NCBI GenBank assembly: GCA_009928955.1
Contig: SABN01000015.1
Location: forward strand, 1 to 42,771
DNA length: 42,771 nt
Direction: 5' to 3'
Source: Opitutia bacterium
GTDB taxonomy: Bacteria > Verrucomicrobiota > Kiritimatiellia > CAIQIC01 > Lenti-01
In this document: positions 26,073 through 34,392 of the stretch, piece by piece
Numbering within the stretch: position 1 is the stretch's first letter
Layout of the letters: the number at the start of each line of letters is the position of its first letter
Translations under genes and position numbers: made by a program
Notes under the pieces: generated by a model
The model's database searches: none
What the model was told of the DNA's origin: nothing
The model's input: the letters and a program-made list of their open reading frames with translations, nothing else

Positions 26073-26702
26073 ATGGGCAACAAAGGCCCCGCGATGGATT
26101 TGAGCTCCTTCACGGACATCATGACCTGCATTCTGGGGATCCTGGTCTTGATCATCCTGCTGACGGGCATCGACGCCTCGCAGATCACGGTGCTGGTGTC
26201 CACGCCCAAGGAGCTGACCAGCGACGACAAGAGCCCGGTGCTGTTCGAGTGCCGCAACAACCAGCTGTTCTCCATTTCGGTCGAGGAGCTGAAGAAGGCG
26301 GTGGATCTCAAGACCGAAGACATCCGGCAGCGCGTGCAGGGCGACCAGACCGAATTCCTGAAGATGGCCGGACAGACCTTTCTGGAGGTGGAGGGGCAGC
26401 GGGTGGACTACACCTATGCGCTGACGGGCAAATACGTGCTGATGCCGATCGCCGACGCCGAAGGCTACAAGTTCGAGCGCTATCTGCAGGAGACCGACGC
26501 GATGTGGTTTGGATCCCGGTTGGCGCCGATCGATCCCAATACGCAGTTCGTCTGCTTCTTCGTGCGGCCGGACAGCTACAAGGTCTTCCAGCAGGCCCGC
26601 GCGCTCTCCTGGCTGCGCGGCATCAATGTGTCCTGCGAGCTGCTGGACGAGAAGGACGTGATCCGGATCGGCCCCGGCGGCGAGCGGCTGCTGCCGCAGT
26701 AG
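26073..26702 (+). CDS. ExbD/TolR-like protein 2 with conserved membrane Asp
   Basis: The 209-residue protein has one membrane helix (about 14-32) preceded by MDLSSFTDIM, matching the ExbD/TolR pattern in which the Asp (here Asp15) relays protons. The rest is periplasmic. The C-terminal region FVCFFVRPDSYKVFQQARALSW is shared in outline with the preceding paralogue, but this protein carries a longer middle domain (residues 40-150). The start ATG at 26073 is two bases after the previous stop; an upstream in-frame ATG at 26025 would lie inside the previous gene and add a non-family N-terminus. Together with its neighbour it probably forms the moving core of the channel complex. Confidence 0.75.
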   Translation: MGNKGPAMDLSSFTDIMTCILGILVLIILLTGIDASQITVLVSTPKELTSDDKSPVLFECRNNQLFSISVEELKKAVDLKTEDIRQRVQGDQTEFLKMAGQTFLEVEGQRVDYTYALTGKYVLMPIADAEGYKFERYLQETDAMWFGSRLAPIDPNTQFVCFFVRPDSYKVFQQARALSWLRGINVSCELLDEKDVIRIGPGGERLLPQ

Positions 26703-26743
26703 GGGTGCGGCGGCGCGGCGGGTTTCCGAAGGGGTGAATCCAC

Positions 26744-27046
26744 ATGGCTGCCTTCGCGTGTCAACGGTGCGGGGCGTGTTGCCGGTGGCCGGGGTCGGTC
26801 TTGCTCGAGGAGGCGGATCTCGCGGCGGCGGCGGCGGCGCTGGGGATGGCGACGGAGGCCTTCATCGCGGCGCACGCGGAACTGGCGCGCAACCGCGCGC
26901 AACTGACCTTGAAGGAGCGCGCCGACGGGGCTTGCGAATTCCTGGATCCGGACGGCCGCTGCCGCATCTACGCGGCGCGCCCGCAGCAATGCCGCGACTT
27001 CCCGCACGGGTGGCGCGTGGAGGGGTGCCCGGGAAGGGACCCCTGA
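26744..27046 (+). CDS. YkgJ-type cysteine cluster protein
   Basis: The 100-residue protein carries CxxCGxCC at residues 6-13 (Cys6, Cys9, Cys12, Cys13), then CEFLDPDGRCRIYAARPQQCRDFP, the YkgJ (CxxCxxCC) family pattern thought to bind a metal, probably zinc or an iron-sulfur cluster. Function is unknown in most members. It is 41 bases after the ExbD-like gene with AAGGGG at 26729-26734 as ribosome binding site, so it may be the last gene of that operon or independent. The protein is complete but short, ending soon after the last Cys. Confidence 0.82.
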   Translation: MAAFACQRCGACCRWPGSVLLEEADLAAAAAALGMATEAFIAAHAELARNRAQLTLKERADGACEFLDPDGRCRIYAARPQQCRDFPHGWRVEGCPGRDP

Positions 27047-27153
27047 TCCGGGCCCCCGCGGAACGCCGTTCGAAACGTTTTCGCGGCCGGTAAAACAGTG
27101 CGGACGTCCGGCGCAGGATTTGCTTTCCAAGCGGGTTCGCGGAGCCTAACTTG

Positions 27154-27169
27154 TTTCACAGAAGTGAAA
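27154..27169. promoter_or_regulatory. Dyad TTTCAC-AGAA-GTGAAA upstream of gdhA
   Basis: A perfect six-pair inverted repeat with a four-base spacer lies 14 bases before the glutamate dehydrogenase start codon and just ahead of its GGAGG (27173-27177). It could be an operator or a small RNA hairpin controlling access to the ribosome binding site. Its A/T-rich make-up stands out from the neighbourhood. Confidence 0.4.
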
Positions 27170-27183
27170 ACCGGAGGATTCCC

Positions 27184-28455
27184 ATGAGCGCGAACTTTAG
27201 TTTTTGGGCGATGGCCTGCCAGCAGCTGGACATGGTGGCGAAGCGAATGAGCCTCGATCCCAGCGTGCTGGCCAAGATGAGCCACTGCGAGCGGGCCTTG
27301 ATCGTTTCCGTGCCGATCCGCATGGACGATGGCCACGTGGAGGTGTTCGAAGGGTATCGCGTGCAGCACAACTCCGAGCGCGGCCCCACCAAGGGCGGCA
27401 TCCGCTACCATCCCGGCGTGACCCTCGACGAGGTGAAGGCCCTGGCGATGCTGATGACGTGGAAGTGCGCCGTGATCGGGCTGCCCTATGGCGGCGCCAA
27501 GGGCGGCATCGTCTGCGACCCGTCCATGATGAGCTTGGGCGAGATCGAGCGCATGACGCGCCGTTTCACGAGTGAAATCTCGATCATCATCGGCCCTTCC
27601 AAGGACATCCCCGCGCCGGACGTGAACACGAATCCGCAGACGATGGCGTGGATGATGGACACGTATTCCATGACGGTGGGCTATGCGGTGCCCGGCGTGG
27701 TGACGGGCAAGCCCGTCGAGATCGGCGGCAGCCAAGGGCGCGGCGAAGCGACGGGGCGCGGCGTGGCGACGGTGCTGATCGCGGCGGCGGAAAAGCTGGG
27801 CTTGCACCCGGCGCAGAGCACGGTGGCGGTCCAAGGCTTCGGCAACGTGGGCAGCTCGGCGGCGAAATTCCTGCATGGCAAGGGCTTCAAGATCGTGGGC
27901 GCGACGGACGTGGGCGGGGGCCTGTTCAATCCGCGCGGATTGGACATTCCGGCGCTGCTGGCCCATGTGAAGAACAGCCCGAAGAAGCAGTTGGAGGGCT
28001 TCGGCGGCGGGGAATACATGGCCGGGGCCGCGGCCGCCAACGCCCGCCTGCTGGCGTTGCCGGTGGACATCCTCGCGCCCTGCGCGCTGGAAAACCAGAT
28101 CACCGGCGAGAACGCGGGCGCGGTGAAGGCGAAGATCATCGTGGAAGGCGCCAACGGCCCGACGACGCCGGCGGCCGATGTGATCCTGTCCAAGGCCGGC
28201 GTGACGGTGGTGCCCGACATCTTGGCCAACGCCGGCGGCGTGACGGTGTCCTACTTCGAATGGGTGCAGGACCTGCAAGCGAACTTCTGGGACGAGGAGG
28301 ACGTGAACCGCAGCCTCGACCGGCTCATGATGCGCAGCTTCAACGACGTCTACGACGTGGCCGCGCGCGAAAAGTGCGATCTGCGCATGGCCGCCCAGAT
28401 CCTCGCCGTCAGCCGCGTCGCCAAGGCCGCCACCCTCCGCGGCATCTATCCGTAG
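27184..28455 (+). CDS. Glu/Leu/Phe/Val family (glutamate) dehydrogenase
   Basis: This 423-residue cytoplasmic enzyme carries out reversible oxidative deamination of an amino acid, most likely glutamate to 2-oxoglutarate and ammonia. The substrate-binding N-terminal domain has [13 protein letters not shown] (Lys70) and [15 protein letters not shown] with catalytic Lys106. The Rossmann domain has QGFGNVGS, and [12 protein letters not shown] is the usual late motif. Size fits the hexameric bacterial type near 420 residues. ATG 27184 is chosen for its GGAGG at 27173-27177; an upstream TTG at 27151 would include the dyad in coding sequence. A strong terminator ends the unit, so the gene is probably transcribed alone. 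Confidence 0.93.
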   Translation: MSANFSFWAMACQQLDMVAKRMSLDPSVLAKMSHCERALIVSVPIRMDDGHVEVFEGYRVQHNSERGPTKGGIRYHPGVTLDEVKALAMLMTWKCAVIGLPYGGAKGGIVCDPSMMSLGEIERMTRRFTSEISIIIGPSKDIPAPDVNTNPQTMAWMMDTYSMTVGYAVPGVVTGKPVEIGGSQGRGEATGRGVATVLIAAAEKLGLHPAQSTVAVQGFGNVGSSAAKFLHGKGFKIVGATDVGGGLFNPRGLDIPALLAHVKNSPKKQLEGFGGGEYMAGAAAANARLLALPVDILAPCALENQITGENAGAVKAKIIVEGANGPTTPAADVILSKAGVTVVPDILANAGGVTVSYFEWVQDLQANFWDEEDVNRSLDRLMMRSFNDVYDVAAREKCDLRMAAQILAVSRVAKAATLRGIYP

Positions 28456-28519
28456 GGGATTCCGGGGCCGGGCGGTCCAAGGGGGTGCGCACCGGCGCCC
28501 GTTGCGGGGAGGACCTCAT

Positions 28520-28548
28520 AAACAGGGTTGATTCCAACCCTGTTTTTT
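28520..28548 (+). terminator. Rho-independent terminator after glutamate dehydrogenase
   Basis: An 11-pair perfect stem (28520-28530 with 28535-28545) closes on ATTC and runs into TTTTTT. It is the clearest intrinsic terminator of the window, 65 bases after the dehydrogenase stop codon. Confidence 0.92.
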
Positions 28549-28607
28549 GAGTGAATGCCCCGCTGTGTGCGCGGTCGGGGAACCCTCCGTCCGCGCGAGG
28601 AGAAACC

Positions 28608-31600
28608 GTGTATCTAAAAGCGCTCGAAATGGTCGGGTTCAAGAGCTTCGCCGAGCGGACGAAGCTGGTGTTCGAACCTGGAATGATGGCGATCGTGGGG
28701 CCGAACGGCTGCGGCAAGAGCAACGTGTCGGACGCGATCCGCTGGGTGCTGGGCGAGCAAAGCCCGAAGGCGCTGCGCGGCGGCGCGATGACGGACGTGA
28801 TCTTCAACGGGACGGACCACGCGAAGCCGCTGGCGATGGCCGAAGTGAGCCTGACGCTGACGGACTGCGAGGCGGTGCTGGGGACGGAGTACAACGAGGT
28901 GACCGTGACGCGCCGCGTGTTCCGGTCGGGCGAGGGGCAGTATTTCATCAACAAGGCGCCCTGCCGCCTGAAGGACATCCAGCGCCTGTTCATGGACACG
29001 GGGCTGGGGACGAATTCGTACAGCGTGATGGAGCAGGGGCGCATCGACCAGATCCTGAGCTCGCGCCCCGACGACCGCCGCGAGGTGTTCGAGGAGGCCA
29101 GCGGCATCAGCAAGTACAAGGCCGACAAGAAGGAGGCCCTGCGCAAGCTGGAGCACACCGAGGCGAACCTGCTGCGCCTGAGCGACATCATCAAGGAAGT
29201 GAAGCGCCAGATCATCTCGCTGCAGCGGCAAGTGGGCAAGGCCAAGCGCTACAAGAGCCTGCAGGACCAGTTGCGCGCGAGCGACGTCTGGCTGGGCAAG
29301 AGCCGGCTCGCCGAGTTGGATGACTCGCTGGCCGCGCTGGAGGCCGAGTTGAAGACGCACGCGGCGCGCGAGGAGACGTTGCGCGCCGGGGTGGAGGCGT
29401 CCGAATCCAGCGCCAACGAGCTGCGCCAGAACATGGCGGAGGTGGAAGGCCGGATCGCCGCGGCGATGGATGCCTCCGCCGAGGCTTCCGGGGCGCTGGC
29501 CCGCGCGCGGGAACTGATCCGCGTGAACCACGAGCGGGCGCAGGAATTGGAATCGCTTTCGCAGCGCGACTCGCGCGAGACGGAAAGCGCGCGCGCCGGC
29601 CTGGAGGGCCACCAGGCCGCGCTGGATGCGCTGAAGAAGGATTTGATCGCCGCGACGGACGCGCACGAGACGGCGCGCGCCGAGCTGGAGCGGCGGCAGG
29701 CCGCGCTGGCCGCGCACGACCAGGAGACGGCCGCCGCGCGCAAGCGCCTGCAGGAGCTCCGCACCGAGGCGCTGGACCTCGAGACGCGCCTGGCGAGGCT
29801 CCAGAACGAATGGAACGAGATCGAGGCGCGCGAGCGCACGGACCTGATCCGGCGGGAACGCTTCGCGGCGGAAAAGGGCGAAGCCGAGCGGGCGGTGGAG
29901 TCCTACGAGGAGCGCTTGGGCCTCATGGCGACCCAGCGCGGACAGAAGCAAGCCGGCGCCGAACAGGCGCAGCGGCAGGTCGAGGATCTGCGGCAGACGC
30001 AGACCGACCGCGCCGAGCAGCTGGCGGCTTTGCAGCGCGAGACCTCCGCGCTGGCCTCCGCGGCGGCCGCCCGCGAGGCGCAGGTGAATCTGCTGGCCAA
30101 GAGCCGCGCCGAGGCGCGCGGATTCCCGGCCGGGGCGAAGAAGCTGCTCGAGGCCGCGCCGGTGCCGGGCGTCAATCCCCAGGACATTCTGGGATCGCTG
30201 GCCGAGAAGGTGCGCGCGGACAAGGCGCACAAGCTGGCGCTGGAGGCCGTGCTGCGGTCGTGGCTGGACGCGGTGCTGGTGAAGGACGCCGCGAGCGCGC
30301 TGGAGATCGCGAAGCAGTTGCAGGCGGCGAAAGGCGGCGCGGTGCGCCTGCTGGCCGCCGCGGGCGGCGAAGGCGGCGCGGCTTCGGAAGGTCCGGGCGA
30401 GCCCTTGCTGGATCATGTGAAGGCGCCGGCGGAGCTGGCGCCGCTGCTGCGGCGTCTGATGGGCGCCGTGCGCGTCGTGGCGTCGGCCGCCGAGGTGCCG
30501 GGGGAGATCCCGGCGTCGCTGACCTATGTGACGCGCGACGGCATCGTGGCGCGGGGCGATGGCAGCGTGGAATTCTGGGCTCCCGGCGAGAACGAAAGCA
30601 ATCCGCTGGCCCGCGAGCACCAGTTGGCCGAATGGCAAGAGGATCTGGAGCGCCTGCGCCAGTCGCTCGGTGAAAAGCGCGTCCGCGCGGAAGCGCTGCA
30701 GCAGGACGAGACCGCGGGGCGCGAGGCGCTGAACGCCGCGCAGACCTCGCTGGAGAGCCATCGGCGGGAGATGGCCTTGGCCGAGGGCGAGATCCGCATG
30801 GTGGAGCGCGAGGCCAAGCAGGCGCGCGAGCGCGCCGAAACGATCGGCTGGGAGCTGGAAGCGCTGGTCCAGAAGACCGGCGCGGGCACGCAGCGGCGCA
30901 CGGCGATGGCCGGCGAGATGGAGGGCATCCGCGCGCGCCAGGCGGACGTGCGCGCGCAGAACGCGGCCGACGCCGAAAAGGTCCACCAGCTCGAAGACCA
31001 GCGCAACGCCTTGCTGGAAGAGGCGACCGAATGCCGGGTGGCGCTCTCCGGCTACAAGCAGCAGCTGGACGGCCTGCGGGCGCGCGGCGAGCCGCTGGAG
31101 GCGCGCATCCGCGAGCTGGAGACGCTGATCCGCGAGCGCGCGGCGGGCATCAATTCGTACCAGGAGCGCCTCGCCGCGCTGGCGCAGGCCACGCAGGCGG
31201 CCGAAGGCCAGATCGCCCCGCTCGAAGCGGAGCTGGAGCGGCGGCAAGCCGAGTTGCACGAGACGCGCGCGCTGCGGGAGAGCCGCAACGCCGAGCTGGC
31301 CCGGAGCGATGCCGCCCTGCATGCGAGCCGCGCGGAGCTGGACGCCACGCGCGAACAGCGCAACGGGGTGGACATCCAGCTGGCCCGCCAGCGGCTGCAC
31401 CGCCAGAACCTCGTGGAGCGCATGAGCGCCGAATACAGCCTGCAGCCCGCCGACGTGCTCAAGGCCAAGGAGCCGGAGTGGGAGGAGGGCGTTTCGGTTT
31501 CCGACCGCGAGACCCTCGAAACCCTGGTGGCCGAGCTCCGCACCAAGATCCAGAGCATGGGCCCGGTGAACCTCGTGGCGATCGAGGAGCACCAGGAGCT

Positions 31601-32180
31601 GGAGGAGCGCTTCGCGTTCCTGAGCCAGCAGAACGACGACCTGGTGAACGCGAAGCAGCAGCTGATGGATTTGATCCGCAAGATCAACGAAACGACGACC
31701 TCGCTGTTCACGGCGACCTTCAACCAGGTGAACGAGAACTTCCAGGAGCTGTTCAAGCAGCTCTTCGGCGGCGGCAACGCGAAGCTGGTGCTGGTGGACG
31801 AGGAGAACGTGCTGGAATCCGGCATCGAGATCATCGCCCGCCCGCCCGGCAAGAAGCTGCAGACGGTTTCGCTGCTCTCGGGCGGCGAGCGCACGCTGAC
31901 GGCGGTGGCGCTGCTGTTCTCGCTGTTCAAGGTCAAGCCCAGCGCGTTCTGCCTGACGGACGAGCTCGACGCCGCGCTCGACGACGCCAACATCGGGCGC
32001 TATCTGGAGATGCTGAAAATCTTCGTCCAAGGCACCCAGTTCATCATCATCACCCACAACCGGCAGACGATCGGGGCGGCGGCCGCGCTCTACGGCGTCA
32101 CGATGGAGAAGCAGGGCATTTCCAAGATCGTGTCGGTGAAATTCTCCGACGCGGCGGAGCCCGCGAAGAACCCGGCCTGA
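28608..32180 (+). CDS. smc: Chromosome segregation protein SMC
   Basis: The 1190-residue protein is the condensin-like SMC that loops and compacts the chromosome with ScpA and ScpB. The N-terminal head has MYLKALEMVGFKSFAERT and the Walker A GPNGCGKS (31-38). It is followed by a coiled coil, a hinge at about residues 505-650, a returning coiled coil, and the C-terminal head with LLSGGERTLTAVALLFSLF and Walker B CLTDELDAALDDANIGRYL. The start is GTG at 28608, with GAGGAG at 28597-28602 five bases ahead; a longer in-frame start at 28551 would lie directly against the preceding terminator and adds residues without family similarity. Transcribed alone, convergent with the acyltransferase gene only 15 bases away. 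Confidence 0.96.
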   Translation: MYLKALEMVGFKSFAERTKLVFEPGMMAIVGPNGCGKSNVSDAIRWVLGEQSPKALRGGAMTDVIFNGTDHAKPLAMAEVSLTLTDCEAVLGTEYNEVTVTRRVFRSGEGQYFINKAPCRLKDIQRLFMDTGLGTNSYSVMEQGRIDQILSSRPDDRREVFEEASGISKYKADKKEALRKLEHTEANLLRLSDIIKEVKRQIISLQRQVGKAKRYKSLQDQLRASDVWLGKSRLAELDDSLAALEAELKTHAAREETLRAGVEASESSANELRQNMAEVEGRIAAAMDASAEASGALARARELIRVNHERAQELESLSQRDSRETESARAGLEGHQAALDALKKDLIAATDAHETARAELERRQAALAAHDQETAAARKRLQELRTEALDLETRLARLQNEWNEIEARERTDLIRRERFAAEKGEAERAVESYEERLGLMATQRGQKQAGAEQAQRQVEDLRQTQTDRAEQLAALQRETSALASAAAAREAQVNLLAKSRAEARGFPAGAKKLLEAAPVPGVNPQDILGSLAEKVRADKAHKLALEAVLRSWLDAVLVKDAASALEIAKQLQAAKGGAVRLLAAAGGEGGAASEGPGEPLLDHVKAPAELAPLLRRLMGAVRVVASAAEVPGEIPASLTYVTRDGIVARGDGSVEFWAPGENESNPLAREHQLAEWQEDLERLRQSLGEKRVRAEALQQDETAGREALNAAQTSLESHRREMALAEGEIRMVEREAKQARERAETIGWELEALVQKTGAGTQRRTAMAGEMEGIRARQADVRAQNAADAEKVHQLEDQRNALLEEATECRVALSGYKQQLDGLRARGEPLEARIRELETLIRERAAGINSYQERLAALAQATQAAEGQIAPLEAELERRQAELHETRALRESRNAELARSDAALHASRAELDATREQRNGVDIQLARQRLHRQNLVERMSAEYSLQPADVLKAKEPEWEEGVSVSDRETLETLVAELRTKIQSMGPVNLVAIEEHQELEERFAFLSQQNDDLVNAKQQLMDLIRKINETTTSLFTATFNQVNENFQELFKQLFGGGNAKLVLVDEENVLESGIEIIARPPGKKLQTVSLLSGGERTLTAVALLFSLFKVKPSAFCLTDELDAALDDANIGRYLEMLKIFVQGTQFIIITHNRQTIGAAAALYGVTMEKQGISKIVSVKFSDAAEPAKNPA

Positions 32181-32195
32181 GCCGGTTCCGGAAGG

Positions 32196-33146
32196 CTACG
32201 GGGCGGGCGGCGCTTCTTCCGGGGGCGGCGGCGCTTCCGGATCGAGGGGATCGAGGATCCAGCGCTTGTTGAACCAGAACCATTGGCCGGGATCCTGGCG
32301 GATCTCGGCGTCGACGATGTCCATGACGAGCTGGGAAAGGCGGGCGGCGTCTTCGTCCTTGGAGATGGAAAGATCGGGTTCGAAGGGCCCGTGCAATTGG
32401 ATGGCGTGGCCGGTCCAGCCGTGGCGCTTCATGACGGCGAGGAAGATCGGGACTTCGACTTGGCGGGCGAAATGGCCCATGCCGGGATAGAGGTTGGCCT
32501 CGCCGCCGAAGAAGCGGACGCGGACGCCCGGCTGGCGGGAGCGGAGATCGGGCATGATGGCGAGGAACTTGCCCTTGCGGAGGTTGGAGAAGATCTTGCG
32601 CAGCGTGGTGCCGGACCCCCGGGGGAGCAGCTCGACGCCGGGGGCGTGGCGGAGGCGCTGGAGGTAGGCCTGGACCAGCGGGTTCTTCTGCACGCCGGTG
32701 AGGGTGAACATGTCGATGCCGCACGAGGGGACGACGATGCCCGCCAGCTCCCAGTTGCCCATGTGGGGGCAGGCGAAGATGCCTCCGCGGCCGGGGTGTT
32801 CCCGGACATAGGCCCGGACGCGGTCCAGCGCCGCCTGCATGTCGATGGAAACGGGCAGTTGGCGCGGACGTCCGCCGCCGATGTAGAGGATTTCCGCCAG
32901 GTTGAAGAACATGTTGCGCAGGGATTGCCACGCGATGGCGCGGGCTTGGCGGGGGGAGCAAGTTTCGCCCAGGACGGACCGGATGCGTCGGACGGCCTCT
33001 TGGCGGCGGGAGCGGGCGAGCGCGAAGCCGATGGCGGCGAGGCCCGCGGCGAGAATGAGCGCGAGGCGGTAGGGCAGCCAGGCGACCAGTCCGCAGAAGG
33101 CGCGCAACAGCAGGTACTCGGCCCAATGCTTGGGGCGGTTTTTCAT
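32196..33146 (-). CDS. LpxL/HtrB-type lysophospholipid acyltransferase
   Basis: The 316-residue inner-membrane protein belongs to the family that adds secondary acyl chains to lipid A or related acceptors. It has an N-terminal hydrophobic helix (about 18-45), then the catalytic motif CPHMGNWELAG with His128 and Glu133 (HX4E variant of HX4D/E), and further conserved LPRGSGTTLRKIFSNLRKGKFLAIMPDLR and PIFLAVMKR. The Pro/Glu-rich tail is unremarkable. ATG 33146 overlaps the SDR stop codon by four bases (ATGA), whereas the longer frame would run deep into that gene. Supports an outer membrane with lipid A, though the substrate is not proven. Confidence 0.87.
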   Translation of the reverse strand: MKNRPKHWAEYLLLRAFCGLVAWLPYRLALILAAGLAAIGFALARSRRQEAVRRIRSVLGETCSPRQARAIAWQSLRNMFFNLAEILYIGGGRPRQLPVSIDMQAALDRVRAYVREHPGRGGIFACPHMGNWELAGIVVPSCGIDMFTLTGVQKNPLVQAYLQRLRHAPGVELLPRGSGTTLRKIFSNLRKGKFLAIMPDLRSRQPGVRVRFFGGEANLYPGMGHFARQVEVPIFLAVMKRHGWTGHAIQLHGPFEPDLSISKDEDAARLSQLVMDIVDAEIRQDPGQWFWFNKRWILDPLDPEAPPPPEEAPPAP

Positions 33147-34024
33147 CGGGGTCCTTCGGGTCGGGGCCGGCGTTCGGGGACGCGCCGGGCGAGCAGGGGG
33201 TCGGTCCAGGCCTGGGGGATGAAGCGGACGGCCCATTCGGCGAGATGGGCCGGAAGGGTGACGAGATAGCGGCGGCGGGGGCGCGGCGATTCCAAGGCGT
33301 GGAGGATCTTGCGGGCGACGACTTCGGGGGGGCGGGTGAAGAAGTCCGCCTTCTTGATTTGCCGCCGCCGGCGCTCGATCTCATGGGCGTAGACTTCGCC
33401 GAAGCCGGAGCGCGTCCGGTCGATCGAGCGGTCCAGCGCCTCGGCGGCGTTCCGGCGGAAACGGGAGAGGATGGCTCCGGGCTCGACGAGGGCGACCCAG
33501 ACGCCGGTGTTCCGCAGCTCGATCCGCAGCGCGTCGGAAATCGCCTCCAAGGCGAACTTGGAGGCGCAATAGCTGCCGACCATGGGGGCGCTGATGCGGC
33601 CGAAGACCGAGCTGATGTTGACGATGCGGCCGCACCCCTGGCCCCGGAAGACGGGCAGGAGGGCGCGGGTGAGCTGATGCGGTCCGAAGAGGTTGACTTC
33701 GAACTGGGCCCGCAAGGCGTCGCGGGAGACGTCTTCCATGGCGCCGGCCTGGCAGAATCCGGCGTTGTTGACGAGGGCGCCCAGGGAGCCGCCCGTCTGG
33801 GCGAGCAGATCGCGCACGGCGGTTTCCACCGATGCGGGGTCGGCGACATCCATGGCGAGGGGCGCGAATCCTGCGCCGCGGAGGGCGTCGAGGTCGGCGG
33901 GCTTCCGCGCGGTGGGGAAGACCTGCCAGCCGGCCTCCCGCAGGACAAGGGCCGTGGCCGCTCCGATGCCGGAAGAGCAACCGGTGACCAAGACCGTGCG
34001 CGATGGGACCTGCGGGACACTCAT
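33143..34024 (-). CDS. Short-chain dehydrogenase/reductase
   Basis: The 293-residue classical SDR has the coenzyme motif TGCSSGIG (14-21), NNAG at 86-89, Ser138/139, and the catalytic Tyr152-x3-Lys156 in SYCASK. The Arg40 after the second strand suggests NADP(H). The C-terminal 70 residues are Arg/Pro-rich and resemble those of SDRs acting on lipid or sterol-like substrates. It is translated in one unit with the acyltransferase gene, so a role in envelope lipid modification is plausible but not shown. No strong Shine-Dalgarno is visible at 34024. Confidence 0.88.
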   Translation of the reverse strand: MSVPQVPSRTVLVTGCSSGIGAATALVLREAGWQVFPTARKPADLDALRGAGFAPLAMDVADPASVETAVRDLLAQTGGSLGALVNNAGFCQAGAMEDVSRDALRAQFEVNLFGPHQLTRALLPVFRGQGCGRIVNISSVFGRISAPMVGSYCASKFALEAISDALRIELRNTGVWVALVEPGAILSRFRRNAAEALDRSIDRTRSGFGEVYAHEIERRRRQIKKADFFTRPPEVVARKILHALESPRPRRRYLVTLPAHLAEWAVRFIPQAWTDPLLARRVPERRPRPEGPR

Positions 34025-34159
34025 TGGAACTCATCATCGCCGTCCCGCGCGCGGGCGTCAAGGATGGAGAGCAGGAGCCGGAACGGGTGGGCGCATCTGC
34101 GGTGTTGACCGATCGAGAACGGCGGCTGGAAGCCGCCGGTCCGTTTGGATCCAGGGGCT

Positions 34160-34178
34160 GGGCGGCAGCCTGCCGCCC
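34160..34178 (-). terminator. Possible terminator hairpin downstream of tRNA-Val
   Basis: GGGCGGCA (34160-34167) and TGCCGCCC (34171-34178) pair perfectly around a three-base loop. It lies 53 bases downstream of the tRNA in its direction of transcription and ahead of the SDR gene. No T tract follows. Confidence 0.35.
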
Positions 34179-34230
34179 TGCGCGGACAGTTGGGGTCTCA
34201 CCGGTACCGGATCGCAGCGGCGCCCGGAAC

Positions 34231-34307
34231 TGGTGGGCGGTGAGGGGCTCGAACCCCCGACATCCACGGTGTAAGCATGGCGCTCTGACCAACTGAGCTA
34301 ACCGCCC
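34231..34307 (-). tRNA. tRNA-Val (anticodon UAC)
   Basis: Read on the minus strand, the 77-base gene folds into a normal cloverleaf. The acceptor GGGCGGT pairs with ACCGCCC; the D-stem is GCTC/GAGC, and the anticodon stem is CCATG/CGTGG with loop CTTACAC giving UAC. The T-stem GGGGG/CCCTC carries TTCGAGC, with discriminator A and an encoded CCA at 34231-34233. It reads GUA and probably other valine codons. Confidence 0.95.
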
Positions 34308-34322
34308 GGAAGAACGACCCCC

Positions 34323-34351
34323 ACCTTACGGCAGGGGCGCGCGCGGCGCAA
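34323..34351 (-). promoter_or_regulatory. Promoter of tRNA-Val
   Basis: On the minus strand TTGCGC (34346-34351) and TAAGGT (34323-34328) are 17 bases apart, and the start of transcription would fall a few bases before the tRNA 5' end at 34307. Confidence 0.45.
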
Positions 34352-34392
34352 TCCTGTTGTCGGCGGAAATCCGGTGCGCTAGGATGGGCGCC

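Noticed and set aside
22169-26702. Zorya-like anti-phage system (ZorA/ZorB with long channel tail).
   Set aside because: The channel tail recalls ZorA, but neither ExbD-like protein shows a peptidoglycan-binding domain and no nuclease, helicase or ZorC/D/E-like gene is nearby; a propeller is present instead.
27120-27149. Promoter for gdhA with TTGCTT and a CCTAAC-like -10.
   Set aside because: The -10 match is poor and needs 18-19 bases spacing.
28551-28607. Longer SMC start at 28551.
   Set aside because: It directly abuts the preceding terminator, adds 19 residues with no family similarity, and lacks the GAGGAG site that serves GTG 28608.
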